DNA of 64,000 bases from Manihot esculenta (lineage: Eukaryota > Streptophyta > Magnoliopsida > Malpighiales > Euphorbiaceae). The notes beneath the pieces were generated by a model. That model searched no databases and had not been told where the DNA came from. It worked only from the letters and a program-made list of their open reading frames with translations. Every line of letters begins with the position of its first letter. Within the stretch, counting starts at the first letter, position 1. The DNA lies in assembly GCF_001659605.2 (NCBI RefSeq), contig NC_035170.2, forward strand, positions 4,402,001 to 4,466,000. The letters are read 5' to 3'. A program made the translations under genes and the position numbers. This document shows positions 11,101 through 22,510 of this stretch, one piece after another.

Positions 11101-14059
11101 TTTTTTTTTTTTTTTGTGTTTTTTCTTGACCCTGGTGTGTTGGGGTCGGAGAAGTGGCAGCCAACTGTGCACTTGATTGATTGACATGCTTCACAATCCC
11201 TAAACAAGCAATTTTCTGGCCAAAGACTTGGAAGAATAATAATGAATATTATCACAATTTTAAGATGGTAATCAATATTTTCTTATGTGAAATTTAATAT
11301 TTAGTTTTTTTAATATGACAAAATTTATTAATTACTTTTTTTTTTAATTTTATAAAAAAATTTATTAATATTTTTATGTAAAATTTAATAGTTAAAATTA
11401 ATAAAAAAATTAATTAGTAAATTTTTTAAAATTTTATTTTTTTAATTAAAATATTAATTAATAAATTTTTTTATATTATAAAAACTAAATAAATAACTTT
11501 TTAATTAATTAATATTTTAAGGTTATCAGCAACGGTACTGCTTGGGAATTTCTTGTGCAGTTCTCTTGCATTCAACATCAAATAACTCCATGTTGAATGT
11601 CGAGTTTTCTAGAAAGTACAGAAGAGAAAGAATGATCGAATTACTAATAAATTCTTAAATTAATAGAAAATTCATGAGTTCATTTCTATTTTAAAATTAT
11701 TTAATTAAAATTTAATTCTTTAATTCTTTTATTACAAAAACCATTAATCTTTTAAAATATTTATATAATTTAATTTATATAATTTTAATTATATATATTA
11801 TTTAATTTCTATAATTTTAAATATTTATACTAAATTTTTTTAAACAATCTTAAAATAAATTAATAAATGATTTCTTTGATAAAAGGATTAAATAGTTTGA
11901 TTTTATAAGTGTGGAGATGTTTTAATTGATTGATACTGAAATTATTAATGAATTGGTAATTTTTAAAAAAATCAAGGATCTGATAATAATTTTTTAATAT
12001 ATATATAATTTTAAAATGATTTTAGTAGCACTTAATCATAATCTATTTTGCTAGTGATTTGAAGTAATTAAAATTTAATATAAGATAATTAATTTGGAAT
12101 TACCCTAATTTCACATTAGAAGAATTCTTTTAGCACACCATAATTAGCTAATTTCTAATTGCTAGAATTCTTCAATCAATTGGGTATACCAAATCTAAAG
12201 CTTCTTTGTCCAAATGTTTTTATTTATTTATTTATTTATTAATCACGTGAGCCGCGAAAGGGGGAATTTTATTTGGGGATTTATTTTAAGAACACCTATT
12301 AAATGAAAAGTAAGTTAGATCAACAGACTATTTCTTTAATTTATTTAATTCCATGTCTAAAATGGTAATTAATTATTATTTTTTTAATTTCACTGTCCAA
12401 TATTTAAATTTTTACTATCAAAATCAGCTAATTTTAAACTAAAAAATAGATAAAATCATTCTTTTTATAATAAATTAAATTATAAAATTCTATTTAAAAA
12501 AATAAATTCAATCAAAAGATAATTTTTTATAATTATATATATAAAATAAAAAAAAAATTTAAAAAAAAGGTGTGACCAGCGCTAAACTGTCTGCGTGGAA
12601 ACCTGTCTGCCAGTATTGTTGACTTAAATTTTATTAAACCTTTAATGGAAACCAGTCTGCCACGTATTACTGACTTACCTCAATCTTAATAAAGTTGCTT
12701 TAATTAAAAAATATTTCCTCCTCTTGCTTAGGATTTAATTTACTCATTCATTAATACTGCTGGGTGTTGCTAATTGTGTTTAAACAAAATTATTAAGAAA
12801 ATAACCTAAATTAAATCCTTAAGAGTAAAATAAATTTAATTTAAATAATTATACTTATTTTCAAATTATTAATATTAATTTTTAAATAATTAAACACATA
12901 ATATACTTTTTTATAATTTTAAATACATATACATATATGAATATAAATTAAAATTATAATAATTTTAATTAAATTTATTAATATTATATAATATGATGAC
13001 CGCCGGCTCATTAACATTCAAATCATAGTTAAATATAAGCTATTTTTATAACATGTAATTTAGTTTATAATTGAATAAATCGAATTGATTGGATGATCGA
13101 AAAAAATAAAAATAATTTATATTTTAAAATAATTAGTTTGATAATAAATAAATATTTAAAATAAGTGAATGAAATATAAATGGTAAATGATATTTAATAT
13201 TTTTATTTATTTTTATATTATAAAAAATTAATTAATTAATATTTTTAAAAAAATTTAATTTGTACATGCTAATAGATAAAAGAAAATTATGTGATAATTG
13301 AAATTAGAAAAATTATTTTGTAATAAGTAAGAGATTGTTGTAATTGAATATTCTGGTAACGAAAGTCCTAGGCTCCACGTCAGATGTTAAATTTGAATGT
13401 CGGAGCTTCCTAATCATTGACATATTGCCACCTAAACCAATAGAGGATTCCGACGCATTTAACGCAAACATATCAAATAGTTCTTTGTAATGGAATATCT
13501 GGTGAGTAAGAATACTTGAAAAATTAAATGTTAAGGACTCATGATGTTGATATGCGTAGGGTTTGATACCAATCACCGATCGCTTGGAAACTGATTCATT
13601 TAACAAATATTGCCATATTTAAAAAATATATTAAAATATTTTAATATTTTAAAAGGTCTAATAATTAATTTTTTTCATTAATTTTAATAATTAAATATTG
13701 TAAAAAAAATAAATATGTAAAATTTAAAACACCTAAAGAAATTTAAAAATAAATATGTAAAATTTTATTAATATTTTACTTTTAGTATAATAATTAAATA
13801 TTAAAAAATATAAGAAATAAGAAATAGATAAAATAAAAGTCGTACGTATTCCAATTTCTCCCTCACGATTCACGAGCCCCATCGCTTCTTCACCCAACCA
13901 GTGACGTTAGTAGCTATTAGCCCTATCGGGTTTCTATATTCAAAAGCACACTAAAATTCCATTTATTTCACATTGAATAGATATAATACTGAATTTTATT
14001 CACGATAAACCTTTTATATATATATTAAATAGAAAGTATCAATATTAAATAAATAATAA
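8166..14059. other. spacer with no supported gene
   Basis: 8166-10700 is mixed-composition DNA. At about 9205-9545 is a less AT-rich island with short frames on both strands (for example 9406-9545) that I cannot assign; it may be a decayed exon. About 10700-14059 is mostly A/T runs. Exceptions are a small duplicated patch at about 12590-12690 (words AAACC(T/A)GTCTGCCA and TGACTTA twice) and an isolated GC-richer patch at 13340-13600. Nothing here supports a protein or RNA gene. Confidence 0.4.
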
Positions 14060-14412
14060 TAACGATAATAGAGATGAGAAGAAATTCGTGTATATTACTT
14101 AGTTTGTATTAACTTATATATATATATATAATAGCAAAAATTATTAAAATAATTTAAAAGTTTTTCTCAATAGAATACTAACTACTTTTATAATTAATTA
14201 CTCAATTTCCACTTAAATTTCCTTTCGTAATCTGCTGCATATAAAAAGCATAACTTTTTAGTTCGGCATCAGTTTAGTGTTTTTCAATTTAGTTTCAGTT
14301 CGGTATAGTCTAAAAAAAGAGACATTGGAGCTTGTTTCCGTGCATTTCCTTATACGCACTGTTTTATTAACCCATGTTGCACTCCATTTTGTTTACTAAC
14401 GGCTATTCTTTT
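14060..14412 (-). repeat. copia 3' LTR
   Basis: It aligns along its length with 15523-15915, sharing AGAAGAAA(T/C)TCGTGTATATT near one end, a GTTCGGCAT-type block and TTATTTACTAA-type sequence at the other. It is about 40 bases shorter and its outer end has changed (CTTTTA where the other has CTTTCA). End positions are good to a few bases. Confidence 0.75.
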
Positions 14413-14419
14413 ATTTTCT

Positions 14420-15113
14420 CTCAAGCTGAGAATGGGATATTGAAACCATTCCCAGTTTGGAGACGAAGGTAGAGAACAGAGGAGATCTGAGGCATTTAGT
14501 AAAGATATCCGCCAGCTGAAGATGAGAAGGTATGTGGAGTGGTTGAATGAAGCCTTTGCTGGTTTGATCACGAACAAGATGGCAGTCTATGTCTAGGTGT
14601 TTCGTCCGTTCATGAAAGATCGAGTTTGCTGCTATCTGTAAGGTTGCCTTATCATCACAGTGTAGTGATATTGGTCTACGAAGGTGGAGAAAGAAAGTGC
14701 GTAACAGATAGTTGAGCTATTTAACTCACAGACGGTGAAGGCCATATTTCTATATTCGGTTTCAGTAGAGGAGTAACTGACAATGCTCTGTTTTTTTGTT
14801 TTTCATGAAATGAGAGCTTGCCATATGAATATACAAAACCCGGATATGGATCGACAAGTATCAATGCAAAAGGCCCGGTTAGTATCACAGTATGCATGAA
14901 GATTAAGTGATGTCTGAGATGGATAAAACATGTCTTGCTCAGTGGTGCCTTTGAGATAACGTAGCACATGTATTGTACTATCCCAAAGTATTTGACGCGG
15001 TACCTGTATAAATTGGCCTAATTGTTGCACGGTAAAAGTAATATCTGGTCATAAAAGATTGAGGTATAAAAGCCGTCCCACTAGTCTTCTATAACGCACT
15101 GGGTCAGGGAGGA
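14420..15113 (-). pseudogene. copia pol remnant (end of reverse transcriptase and RNase H)
   Basis: In reading order on the minus strand it carries RYRRLVGRLLYLN, then DITFTVQQLGQFIQ, then HVLRYLKGT, HAYCD and SISGFCIF, followed in shifted frames by a STETEYR-type block and a TKHLDIDCH-type block. These are landmark segments of the copia reverse transcriptase C-terminus and RNase H domain. At least one stop interrupts the reverse transcriptase part and several frame changes follow, so it is not functional. Confidence 0.85.
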
Positions 15114-15484
15114 GATCTGAGGTCCATTGCTGTCTTCAAAGTGTTGAGCCAATTCTTCCACTAGTTCATGAGAAGTCGTGGTATATAGAAATGCCTCCAC
15201 GATTTCTCTGGAAATAGAGTTAAGAATCCAAGAAACACCATGTTGTCGACTTTCTGCCATTGCTCAAAATCCTTAGAGTCTTTCTCAGGCTTCTTGTGTT
15301 TTTCCATGACAAAGTGAACCTTATCCTTGGCTCGCAGTGCGATCAGCATCGATATGCTCCAGGTCAGGTAGTTTTCTCCAGTAAGTGGTACGTTCACCAA
15401 CACTACTCTTGGAGAATCAGAATTATGCAGAGTGAGGTAGCCCTTCTGGTTTATAATTGGGATCACGTCTCTGATACTGGCCAT
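15113..15484 (-). pseudogene. copia gag N-terminal remnant
   Basis: The frame from an ATG near 15484 contains SDSPRVVLVNVPLTGENYL, TWSISMLIALRAKDKVHF and WQKVDNMV, the typical copia-like gag N-terminal domain. A frame change near 15160 is followed by HELVEELAQHFEDSNGPQI in another frame, and at about 15113 the sequence switches to the reverse transcriptase remnant. Confidence 0.85.
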
Positions 15485-15510
15485 GACTACTACAAAAGCT
15501 TGATCATTAA

Positions 15511-15522
15511 GCTCTGATACCA
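15511..15522 (-). other. copia primer-binding site
   Basis: TGGTATCAGAGC on the minus strand sits directly inside the right LTR, matching the 3' end of plant initiator tRNA-Met. It sets the element's orientation as minus. Confidence 0.85.
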
Positions 15523-15915
15523 TGAACATAAAATAGAGGAGAGAAGAAACTCGTGTATATTGTTTTCTTTGTGTTAATTTATATATATAAAAGTGGAAAC
15601 TACTAGAACAATCAAGAAGTTCTTCTCAACAGAATGCTAACTACTTTTGTAACTAATTATTTGTTTTCCACTTAAATTCTCTTTTGTAATTTGCTGCATG
15701 TGGAAAGTGTGACTTTTCAGTTCAATATCAATTCAGTGTTTTCCAGTTCAGTATTAGTTTGGTGTTTTCAGTTTGGTGTTTTTCAGTTTAGTATTAGTTC
15801 GGCATAGTCTCGGGAAGAGGCGCTGGAGCTCTTCCTTGTGCATTTCCTTGTATGCACCATTTCATTAACTCATACTTGTTGTGCTCCGTTTTATTTACTA
15901 ATCGTTATTCTTTCA
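15523..15915 (-). repeat. copia 5' LTR
   Basis: On the plus strand it begins TGAACATAAA next to the primer site and ends TTATTCTTTCA, giving TG...CA ends. Within it a short block resembling TCAGTTTAGTATTAGTTTGG is locally repeated, which makes it longer than the other LTR. Confidence 0.78.
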
Positions 15916-15936
15916 TATATATATATATATATATAT
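15916..15936. repeat. TA dinucleotide run
   Basis: About ten TA units separate the copia LTR end from the AT-rich inverted-repeat element. Such runs are common insertion targets and are likely length-variable. Confidence 0.85.
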
Positions 15937-16112
15937 AAGTGAATAGTATTTAGTTCAAATCGAATAATCAATCAAATTGAAATAATTCTGGAATTCAGTT
16001 TAGTTTTATATTCTTTTTTAGTCTATTTGGTTTTAATTTTCAAAAAAGTTAGTAATTTCAGTTCAATTTAGTTTTGATTAGAAAAAATTTGATAAAACCA
16101 ACCGAATCGATT
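15937..16112. repeat. AT-rich inverted-repeat element, copy 2, left part
   Basis: It begins AAGTGAATAGTATT, like the AAGAGTGAGCAGTATC start of the copy at 52510, and continues with the family's left half up to ACCGAATCGATT. There it is cut by the solo LTR; the right half resumes at 18257. Confidence 0.7.
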
Positions 16113-16315
16113 TGTAATACCCGGCTAGACCCCGGCATCGGAATTCCTATCTTCCAGCGGAATCTCCGTTTGAATCTGGAATTTCCTCGGATGTCGGAAG
16201 CCTTCTAGAAGGGTAAAATAAATGTTTTCTAAAATGTTTTTACATGTTTTTATGGTTTGATCAAGAAAGAAAATTGAGTTTTGAAAGAAAAGAAAGTTTT
16301 GAAGGGAAATGCCAG

Positions 16316-16378
16316 GTTCGGCCGCCGAAGGTGGCTCCCTTTTGCTGCCACCGAACCTCAAGTTCGGCCGTCGAACAT
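16316..16378. repeat. GC-rich palindrome cluster, LTR promoter side
   Basis: Two copies of a TTCGGCCGCCGAA-like palindrome lie at about 16317-16330 and 16363-16377 (the second TTCGGCCGTCGAA), with a shared GGT-GG-type spacer, about 50-115 bases before the LTR TATA box. More copies lie near 16970, 17045 and 17095. Confidence 0.75.
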
Positions 16379-16430
16379 GGTGGAGTTGTGGAAGCACCTT
16401 TGGCCTCCGAAGGTGGTCTGGCCAGCCACC

Positions 16431-16438
16431 TATAAAAG
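16431..16438 (+). promoter_or_regulatory. TATA box of the solo LTR
   Basis: TATAAAAG sits 318 bases into the LTR; the sister LTR at 61634 has TATATAAG at the matching place (61979-61986), and both are followed by a leader with CCATGG-type words. This fits the transcription start of the parent element on the plus strand. Confidence 0.65.
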
Positions 16439-17518
16439 GTCCTATGTCCGAAAATGGACGAGTTTTTCTCTCTCCATTTTTGGGCAATGGTGAGTTCTTG
16501 ACCCTCCATGGTTGATTTTATGTCTTCCTTCAAATCTCCCAGAGTTTTTATGAGTTTTTACCATGTTTTGAAGATTTTAAGCTAAGATCAAGGTTTTAGA
16601 AGCTTGGAGACCTCCGGAATTCGTTTCTCCACATCTCCAAGTTTGGGATCGCATCTCCTCTCGATCTTCAAGAGGTAAGTGTAGATCCTCTTCTTCTTTC
16701 ATGTTTTAAGTAAGTTTTAAGAAGGGGTTAAGGGTTTTAATGCATGTTTAGAGTAGATCTAAAATGTTAGGGTTTATGTACCCTTTATGTTAAATGTATG
16801 CTTAATGTGATGTTTGTTGAGGTATACGCTAGTTTTAAGCCCCTAAATGCTTGAAAATATGTTTATGCGTGCTTTTGTGTGAGTTGGTATGAGTTGAGAG
16901 GCTTTGGGGTGGCTGGATGTGCATGTGAGGCTCGGGTTCTGCCCTTTGGGAGAGCCCAGGTTCGGCCGCCGAACCTACCTGGAGGCAGCTTTAGGCTGCC
17001 TAAACTCGCCTCGAAAGTTTGGACTTTCGGCTCTGGAGGGGAGTTTCGGCCGCCGAACCTGCCGCCGAAGTTGTGACTTTCGTCTTTGGAAGGACTTTCG
17101 GCCGCCGAGCCCTGCCCCCGAAAGTGTCCTGTCCAGCCTTCCTTTGCATGTTTTCTATGAATGTTTTGTGATGTTTTAGAGGGTTTTTGGGGAGATGTTT
17201 AGAGTTATGTTAGAGTATGTTTGGTCCCTCATTTGAGTCCACCTGCGTAGGATCGGACCTGAGAGACCGAGGAGGTCAGCAGTGAGCTAGCTGCTACAGA
17301 GTCAGTAAAGCGTCAGCCAGAGGTGAGTAGAATACAACTCTTTTATTTTAAAGCAAATTAACTTTTAAGCATGTTCATGCATCACGAATGCCATGATATG
17401 TACTAGGCTATTTTTGCATTAGAATTCACGAATATGATGCATTGTATAATATGTTGTTGATGTGGATGGATATTGGATGATCCATTAGCCCTCGATGTGA
17501 TATGATATGAGATGGAAA

Positions 17519-17632
17519 GACCAGGTGTGGCCGTATCGCCCCTGGCACAGTTGGAAATGTTATGATATGTATATGTAAGAGAAGACCAGGTGTGGCTGTA
17601 TCGCCCCTGGCACAGTTGGAAATGTTACGATA
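17519..17632. repeat. short tandem repeat inside the solo LTR
   Basis: GACCAGGTGTGGC(C/T)GTATCG, followed by CCCCTGGCACAGTTGGAAAT, occurs twice with about 60-base spacing. The sister LTR at about 63200-63280 has a diverged pair in the same place built around GACCAG...CCCATTCTA(T/C)GTTC. Confidence 0.8.
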
Positions 17633-18256
17633 TGCAGAGGGTTATTGATTACAAGTCCATCCGTAATGTGAATTGTTTGTGATGTGATGCATTTCATGAA
17701 AGTATGTGTTTAATTAACTGTTTTACTGTTCTGCTCACTGGGCTTTAGTAGCTCACCCCTCTTTCCCTAACCCCCAGGTTTGCAGGACCAGAGATAGCAC
17801 AGGGAGTCAGCAAGGGTAATGGTCATGGTATGTCATGTAATAGAGTGTTAGTGGACATGTAATGTAATGAAATGTAAAATGATGTAATGTAAAGTGATGT
17901 AATGAGGATTAGTATTGTGCTTGGCTCTAGTGTTTATTGTAAATCCCTGTTGTACATGATCTTGATGTAAACGTTTTAATGATAAGGTATGTTGAACAAG
18001 GCTTGACATATGAAATGTTGACTCAATTGGAGCATTTGATGAGGGTTCTAGTGCGGGGTTTTATGTTTAGAGTTGTGGTGCATGCATAGGTCAAGCTTGG
18101 TGTATGAAAAAGTTTAAAGTTTTTATGTAATTGTTTGATCATGTATGGGATTTATCAGGTATGACAGGATGTATGTTAGGCTTGCTACGGGTCCCGGCGA
18201 CCTTAAGGCGATCTGGATCTTAGCACCGATAGCAGTCCGGTTTCCGGATCATTACA

Positions 18257-18540
18257 CGATTAGTTAGCAATATTATATCGTTTTGATAATATAGGGAGAT
18301 TAGACCTAACTAAGATTGAAATACTTCAATTGAACCTTAAAACACTTTAAAAAATATGTAAAAAATAGAAAGCTTATTAAAAACCCCAAATGACCAAACT
18401 AAATTGAATTACACCGATGCGATTCATATTGATTTCTCTTCTAATTTGGTTCCATTTGGTTTTTACAAATACCTAAATTTTAATTTTTAGCATATTCAAT
18501 TCGGTATAAGTTTAAATCAAACCGATCAAATGATCATCCT
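18257..18540. repeat. AT-rich inverted-repeat element, copy 2, right part
   Basis: After the target duplication CGATT the family sequence resumes: AGTTAGCAATATTATAT matches the AGTGATAATAATATATT of the copy at 21018, and AGATTAGACC...TAA matches AGATTAGATCATATTAA. It ends near CCGATCAAATGATCATCCTA. Confidence 0.7.
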
Positions 18541-21017
18541 ACATATATATAGAAAAATATTATTAAATATAATTATTACATATCCAATAATTAAATATTA
18601 AATATTAATTATGATGAGAGTTATGGAGTATTCATCATGATTAATGGTTACAATATCTAACCATACGTATATACAAAACTCTTCATATATATGGGTCTCT
18701 CCATACCTAATTTATCATAGCTTTACATAAATTAAGACTATCTAAGAATTTTTTATTTATAGATTGAATCAGATTTGATCGAGTTAACTCATAGTAATTT
18801 TAAATGAAAGAATGAAACTATAAATAAAATTAAATTTTATAGAAAAAATAATTAATTTAATCCCAATATTTTTTCTGTTTAATTTATATTTTAACTATAC
18901 ATTTTATAATTTTAAATATTCATATAATTTAAATATTCTGATTAAAACTTAACGAGTTGAATGATATTTTATTTGATATAAAAATTAAATAATTTAATTT
19001 TATAAAATATAATAAATTTTTATTCGAGTGATTTAAAATAAAAAAAAAGTAATTAGTTATAAAAAGATAGAAATTCAATAATAAGTTTTTTCTTTGAAGT
19101 TGAAATCATTTAAAGCACATGTTAGTACTAGTAGTAGTCGTGGTACATAACAACAAAATAACATTCCAAGGCATGCAAATCACAACACATTGCTTCAATT
19201 GCAGCAAACATTGTGAGTCTGCTAATTTTGCTTACCTAATTTTTGAATCATATGCTGATGGAGTGTCACCAACCCAATTATACCACAATCCAAGCTTTGA
19301 TGCTACTAAGACTAAGACTTTTTTTTTTTTAATTGTTAATTAGTTGTAGCATTGAAAAATAAAATAGATTAATAAATTTACTCTTCAAATATGAGGAGAG
19401 AATAAAAAAAGTGCAACAACCACATGCAATCTCATATCTGAAAGCAAAGATGCATGGACCATTTTGACTCAAAAACCATAAATCACAACATGCTAAATAC
19501 TTTGAGGTTGCTGATCAATGCATGCAAAGAAAAGTACTAAAATGAGTCTAGTCGACAAATTGTGATACCACAGAAAGGGAGAAGAGAAGAGGCTCCGCAA
19601 TCAATTCGATTGATGTCAACTAGAGGGAGAGTGGTCCACAAACTATTCTTAATTAGATTTTATTACAGATCTAAATTTGGAAAAATTAACATAAAAATTA
19701 AAAAACACACAAGAAATTCAGACATATACATACAATAAATACAACAAACAAAAATGAATGAGAAAAAAAATCTAAAGTGAGAGAAAAATTGCTACCGAAC
19801 AAGGTGGAAAGAGCAACTTAAAGGTAGTAGCAAACTCCAGCAAAAAGGATATTGCCTCGTAGACCTATGAATACAAACAAAAAACAAGTCTCCTCACAAG
19901 CTCAAAAGAGAGACAAATGATATAATTGTCAAGCAAAACGTAAAAATCAAGGGTTATAAATTATAATATGATTTATATTAGTAATATTTGAAATCGTTGG
20001 AATTCGATTAAAAATTAATTTAAAATATTTAAATTTATTTTAAATTTAATTATTATTATTTAAATAAAATTTAAACGGTTTAATCTTATATATTTTAATT
20101 AATAATTTATGTAAAAATATTTTTTATTAATAATTTTTATTTAAAAAATTTAATATTTTTAAAAAATATTTAAATTTTAATTTTTAAATAAAAATATATA
20201 AATTTTTTTATAAATATTATTATAAAATATATTTTTTATATCAAATTAATTATTTATATAAATTGATTGAATATTCTATATATAAAATCCGAACATGATT
20301 ATTATTTTTTAAATTTGAATCCATTTCAAATTCGATTATAATTAGGATCGAATATTATTAATGTCCCTAAATGCAACGCTTAATATTATATTCAAAACTA
20401 ATACAAAGTTATTACACCAATGAGTGTTGAGATGGATATTTTAATTTTTTTTTTAGATAAAGCTGAGAATTAATTTTCATGGATAGAGTAAATATTCGTC
20501 GTAAATATTTTATTTATTTTTTAATAAATCGACGCAATGCAAATAGTATTTAAATTATTAAAAATAAAAAATATCTTAAACCTCTTTCATTATATTTTAA
20601 TTTTTTTTTCTTCATTTCAATAGTATTATGTGACATTTAAGTCATGATCATTTATTAATATAATTATTTTATTTTATATAATTTATATTTATTTTACCGA
20701 TAAGTTGTTGTCATTTTAAATTTATTTTCTATTTATTAGATATTATTATTAATTTAATGTTTTAACTAATTTTTTCTCTAATTAGAAAATATTTGATATC
20801 CGTTAAAAATTAAATATTTTAATAGAAAGAGCTTGATATTATCAAGTGTTCAAATTCTTAATAATTAATGATAAAAAATATTTTTCTCTACCTTGCTAAA
20901 TTAGTAGCAAAATATTTTATTTGAAGAAAAATATTTTTTAATTAATATTGAAACAAATATCAACAATGTAGTTAAAAAAAAAAAATTATAAGAGGCTAAT
21001 AATTAACTTCTAATTTC
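18541..21017. other. AT-rich spacer with no supported gene
   Basis: Mostly A/T runs. A short frame at 19119-19343 and a mixed-composition patch at 19530-19930 show no recognisable domain. I see no RNA gene and no clear element ends. Confidence 0.4.
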
Positions 21018-21450
21018 TAGGGGTGAGCCGTATACGGTGGCTGAATCGAATTAATTTAAAATTTTAATTCAATTTTTTATTTATTTCGATTCGATTTGAT
21101 TTTTAATTTAAAATTTTTTTGTTATTTCGATTCAATTTGATTTTGATCATAAAAAAAATCGAAAAAACTAAACCGAATCGATTAGTGATAATAATATATT
21201 ATTTTTAATAATTTAAAGAGATTAGATCATATTAAAGTTAAAATATTCTAATTAAATTTGTGTAAAAAATAAAAAATTTATTAAAAATTTAAATAGATTA
21301 AATCGAACCGAATCAAATTGAATAAGACTGATTTAATTTAATTTGATTTCTGACCAAAATAAGTTCGGTTTAGATTTTATAAATACTAAAATTTTGATTT
21401 TTAATTTATTTATTTTGATTCGATTTTGAACCGAATCGACGCTAGCCTAT
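21018..21450. repeat. AT-rich inverted-repeat element, copy 3
   Basis: A 433-bp copy flanked by TAATTTC at 21011-21017 and 21451-21457, a perfect 7-bp target duplication. Left end TAGGGGTGAGCC and right end GCTAGCCTA are loosely inverted. The interior keeps the family order, including ACCGAATCGATTAGTGATAA at about 21172-21191, which shows what the solo-LTR target looked like before insertion. Confidence 0.78.
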
Positions 21451-21457
21451 TAATTTC

Positions 21458-22450
21458 AGTTAATTATAAAATTTTTATCTATTACTTGAAACTGGGGAGA
21501 ATAACTTTCTAAAAATTTAAATTAGTCCAAATTACTAAATTTAATCATAAAGATATCATTCAATAGATTGCAATAAATAAAAAATATTAAAATAAAAATA
21601 TTATCAGTAAATAATCATAGATTAATATAAATATAAAAAATATAAAAAAATAACAGAGAAATGGAGAAATATTGATTTCTATATATTTTGAAAATACGCT
21701 ATAACAAGTTAAAATAATTTTTTAAAACTGAAATTAAAGCTAAGTAATCGTACTGAAATAATCAAACTTCAAAAGTTAAGGACCACAAATAAAATTTGTC
21801 CTAAAATTAATTGTCAAGAATTTTTGACTTGTAAGTCTAAATAACTTTCTAAATATTAAATTCTTAAAATATGTGTTACTTTTATTTTAAGCCCCACAAA
21901 ATACCCATTTATATATATGCAAGTAAATTCATTTGGAGAAAAAATTTATCAAATTAATCAATTAATTTTTTGTTTCATAAATTTCATTATTAAATTAATT
22001 GATTTGAAATTACTGAATTGATTTTTTTATATATATAAATGAGATTAAACTTAATATTGGTAATTATAGATCGAGATTTTAATAAAATATTTTATCGCAC
22101 TTAAAGAGTCAGTGTATCTGAATAAATTTAAAAAATATTTTATTTTATTTTTTTAATTTTTAATTTTTTATAAAAAAAAATATTTTATATACCGTTTAAA
22201 AAATTTAAATATATAGCTAAAAAAATTAGTGAAAGAATGAACACGTAAACAAATGTATGGAATTGTATACATTATTTCTACATAGAACTTGAGATTTAAA
22301 CCAAGTTCAACGTTATACAGCTGTTATGAAGCTAAGGATTTGGCCTTTTTCACGGAAATAAAATGAAAATTAGTGTAGAAGCTGCGTAATAAAATTTCAA
22401 AATGTGACAGAATGAACACGTAAGCAATCTCAACAGTATTTGAACCGTTT
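21458..22450. other. upstream region of the LOB-domain gene
   Basis: AT-rich sequence without a supported gene. GAATGAACACGTAA(G/A)CAA occurs at about 22236 and 22412, a short direct repeat 176 bases apart in the proximal upstream region; each carries an ACGT core and could be a regulatory site. Confidence 0.35.
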
Positions 22451-22454
22451 CTTC

Positions 22455-22462
22455 CTATAAAT
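22455..22462 (+). promoter_or_regulatory. TATA box of the LOB-domain gene
   Basis: CTATAAAT lies 56 bases before the start codon and is followed by a CTCTCTCTCTCTC pyrimidine run (about 22491-22503) in the presumed leader, a common plant core-promoter layout. Confidence 0.6.
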
Positions 22463-22510
22463 CCCACCATCTCTTCTCTTTCCTTCATCTCTCTCTCTCT
22501 CTCAAAAGAA

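Larger units (their letters stand above)
14060..15915 (-). mobile_element. internally deleted Ty1/copia retrotransposon
   Basis: Two directly repeated, diverged LTRs (14060-14412 and 15523-15915) flank a 1.1-kb interior read on the minus strand. Next to the right (5') LTR is TGGTATCAGAGC, complementary to the 3' end of initiator tRNA-Met, the usual copia primer site. The interior holds the start of gag and then, in a different frame, the end of reverse transcriptase and the RNase H part; protease, integrase and most of reverse transcriptase are missing. A purine-rich tract lies before the left (3') LTR. Several in-frame stops show it cannot encode its own movement. A target duplication could not be recognised because the flanks are simple A/T sequence. 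Confidence 0.85.
16113..18256. mobile_element. solo LTR of a Ty3/gypsy-type element
   Basis: A 2144-bp LTR beginning TGTAATACCCGG and ending GGATCATTACA, flanked on both sides by the 5-bp duplication CGATT (16108-16112 and 18257-18261). No primer site, pol gene or second LTR follows. The same family forms the 5' LTR at 61634-63911, where a tRNA-Met primer site follows it. Inside are a TATA box (16431), clusters of GC-rich palindromes and a short tandem repeat near 17519-17632. Short frames inside are not protein genes. A solo LTR arises by recombination between the two LTRs of a full element. Confidence 0.9.

Noticed and set aside
13313..13606. 97-codon minus-strand frame
   Set aside because: No domain, no promoter-like context, and bounded by AT-rich DNA; more likely an old repeat fragment.
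16125..17179. Overlapping frames of 60-120 codons on both strands with repeated Phe-Gly-Gly-Arg or Arg-Pro-Pro words
   Set aside because: They are produced by the GC-rich palindrome arrays of the LTR, which lack stops in several frames at once. No start context or domain supports a protein.
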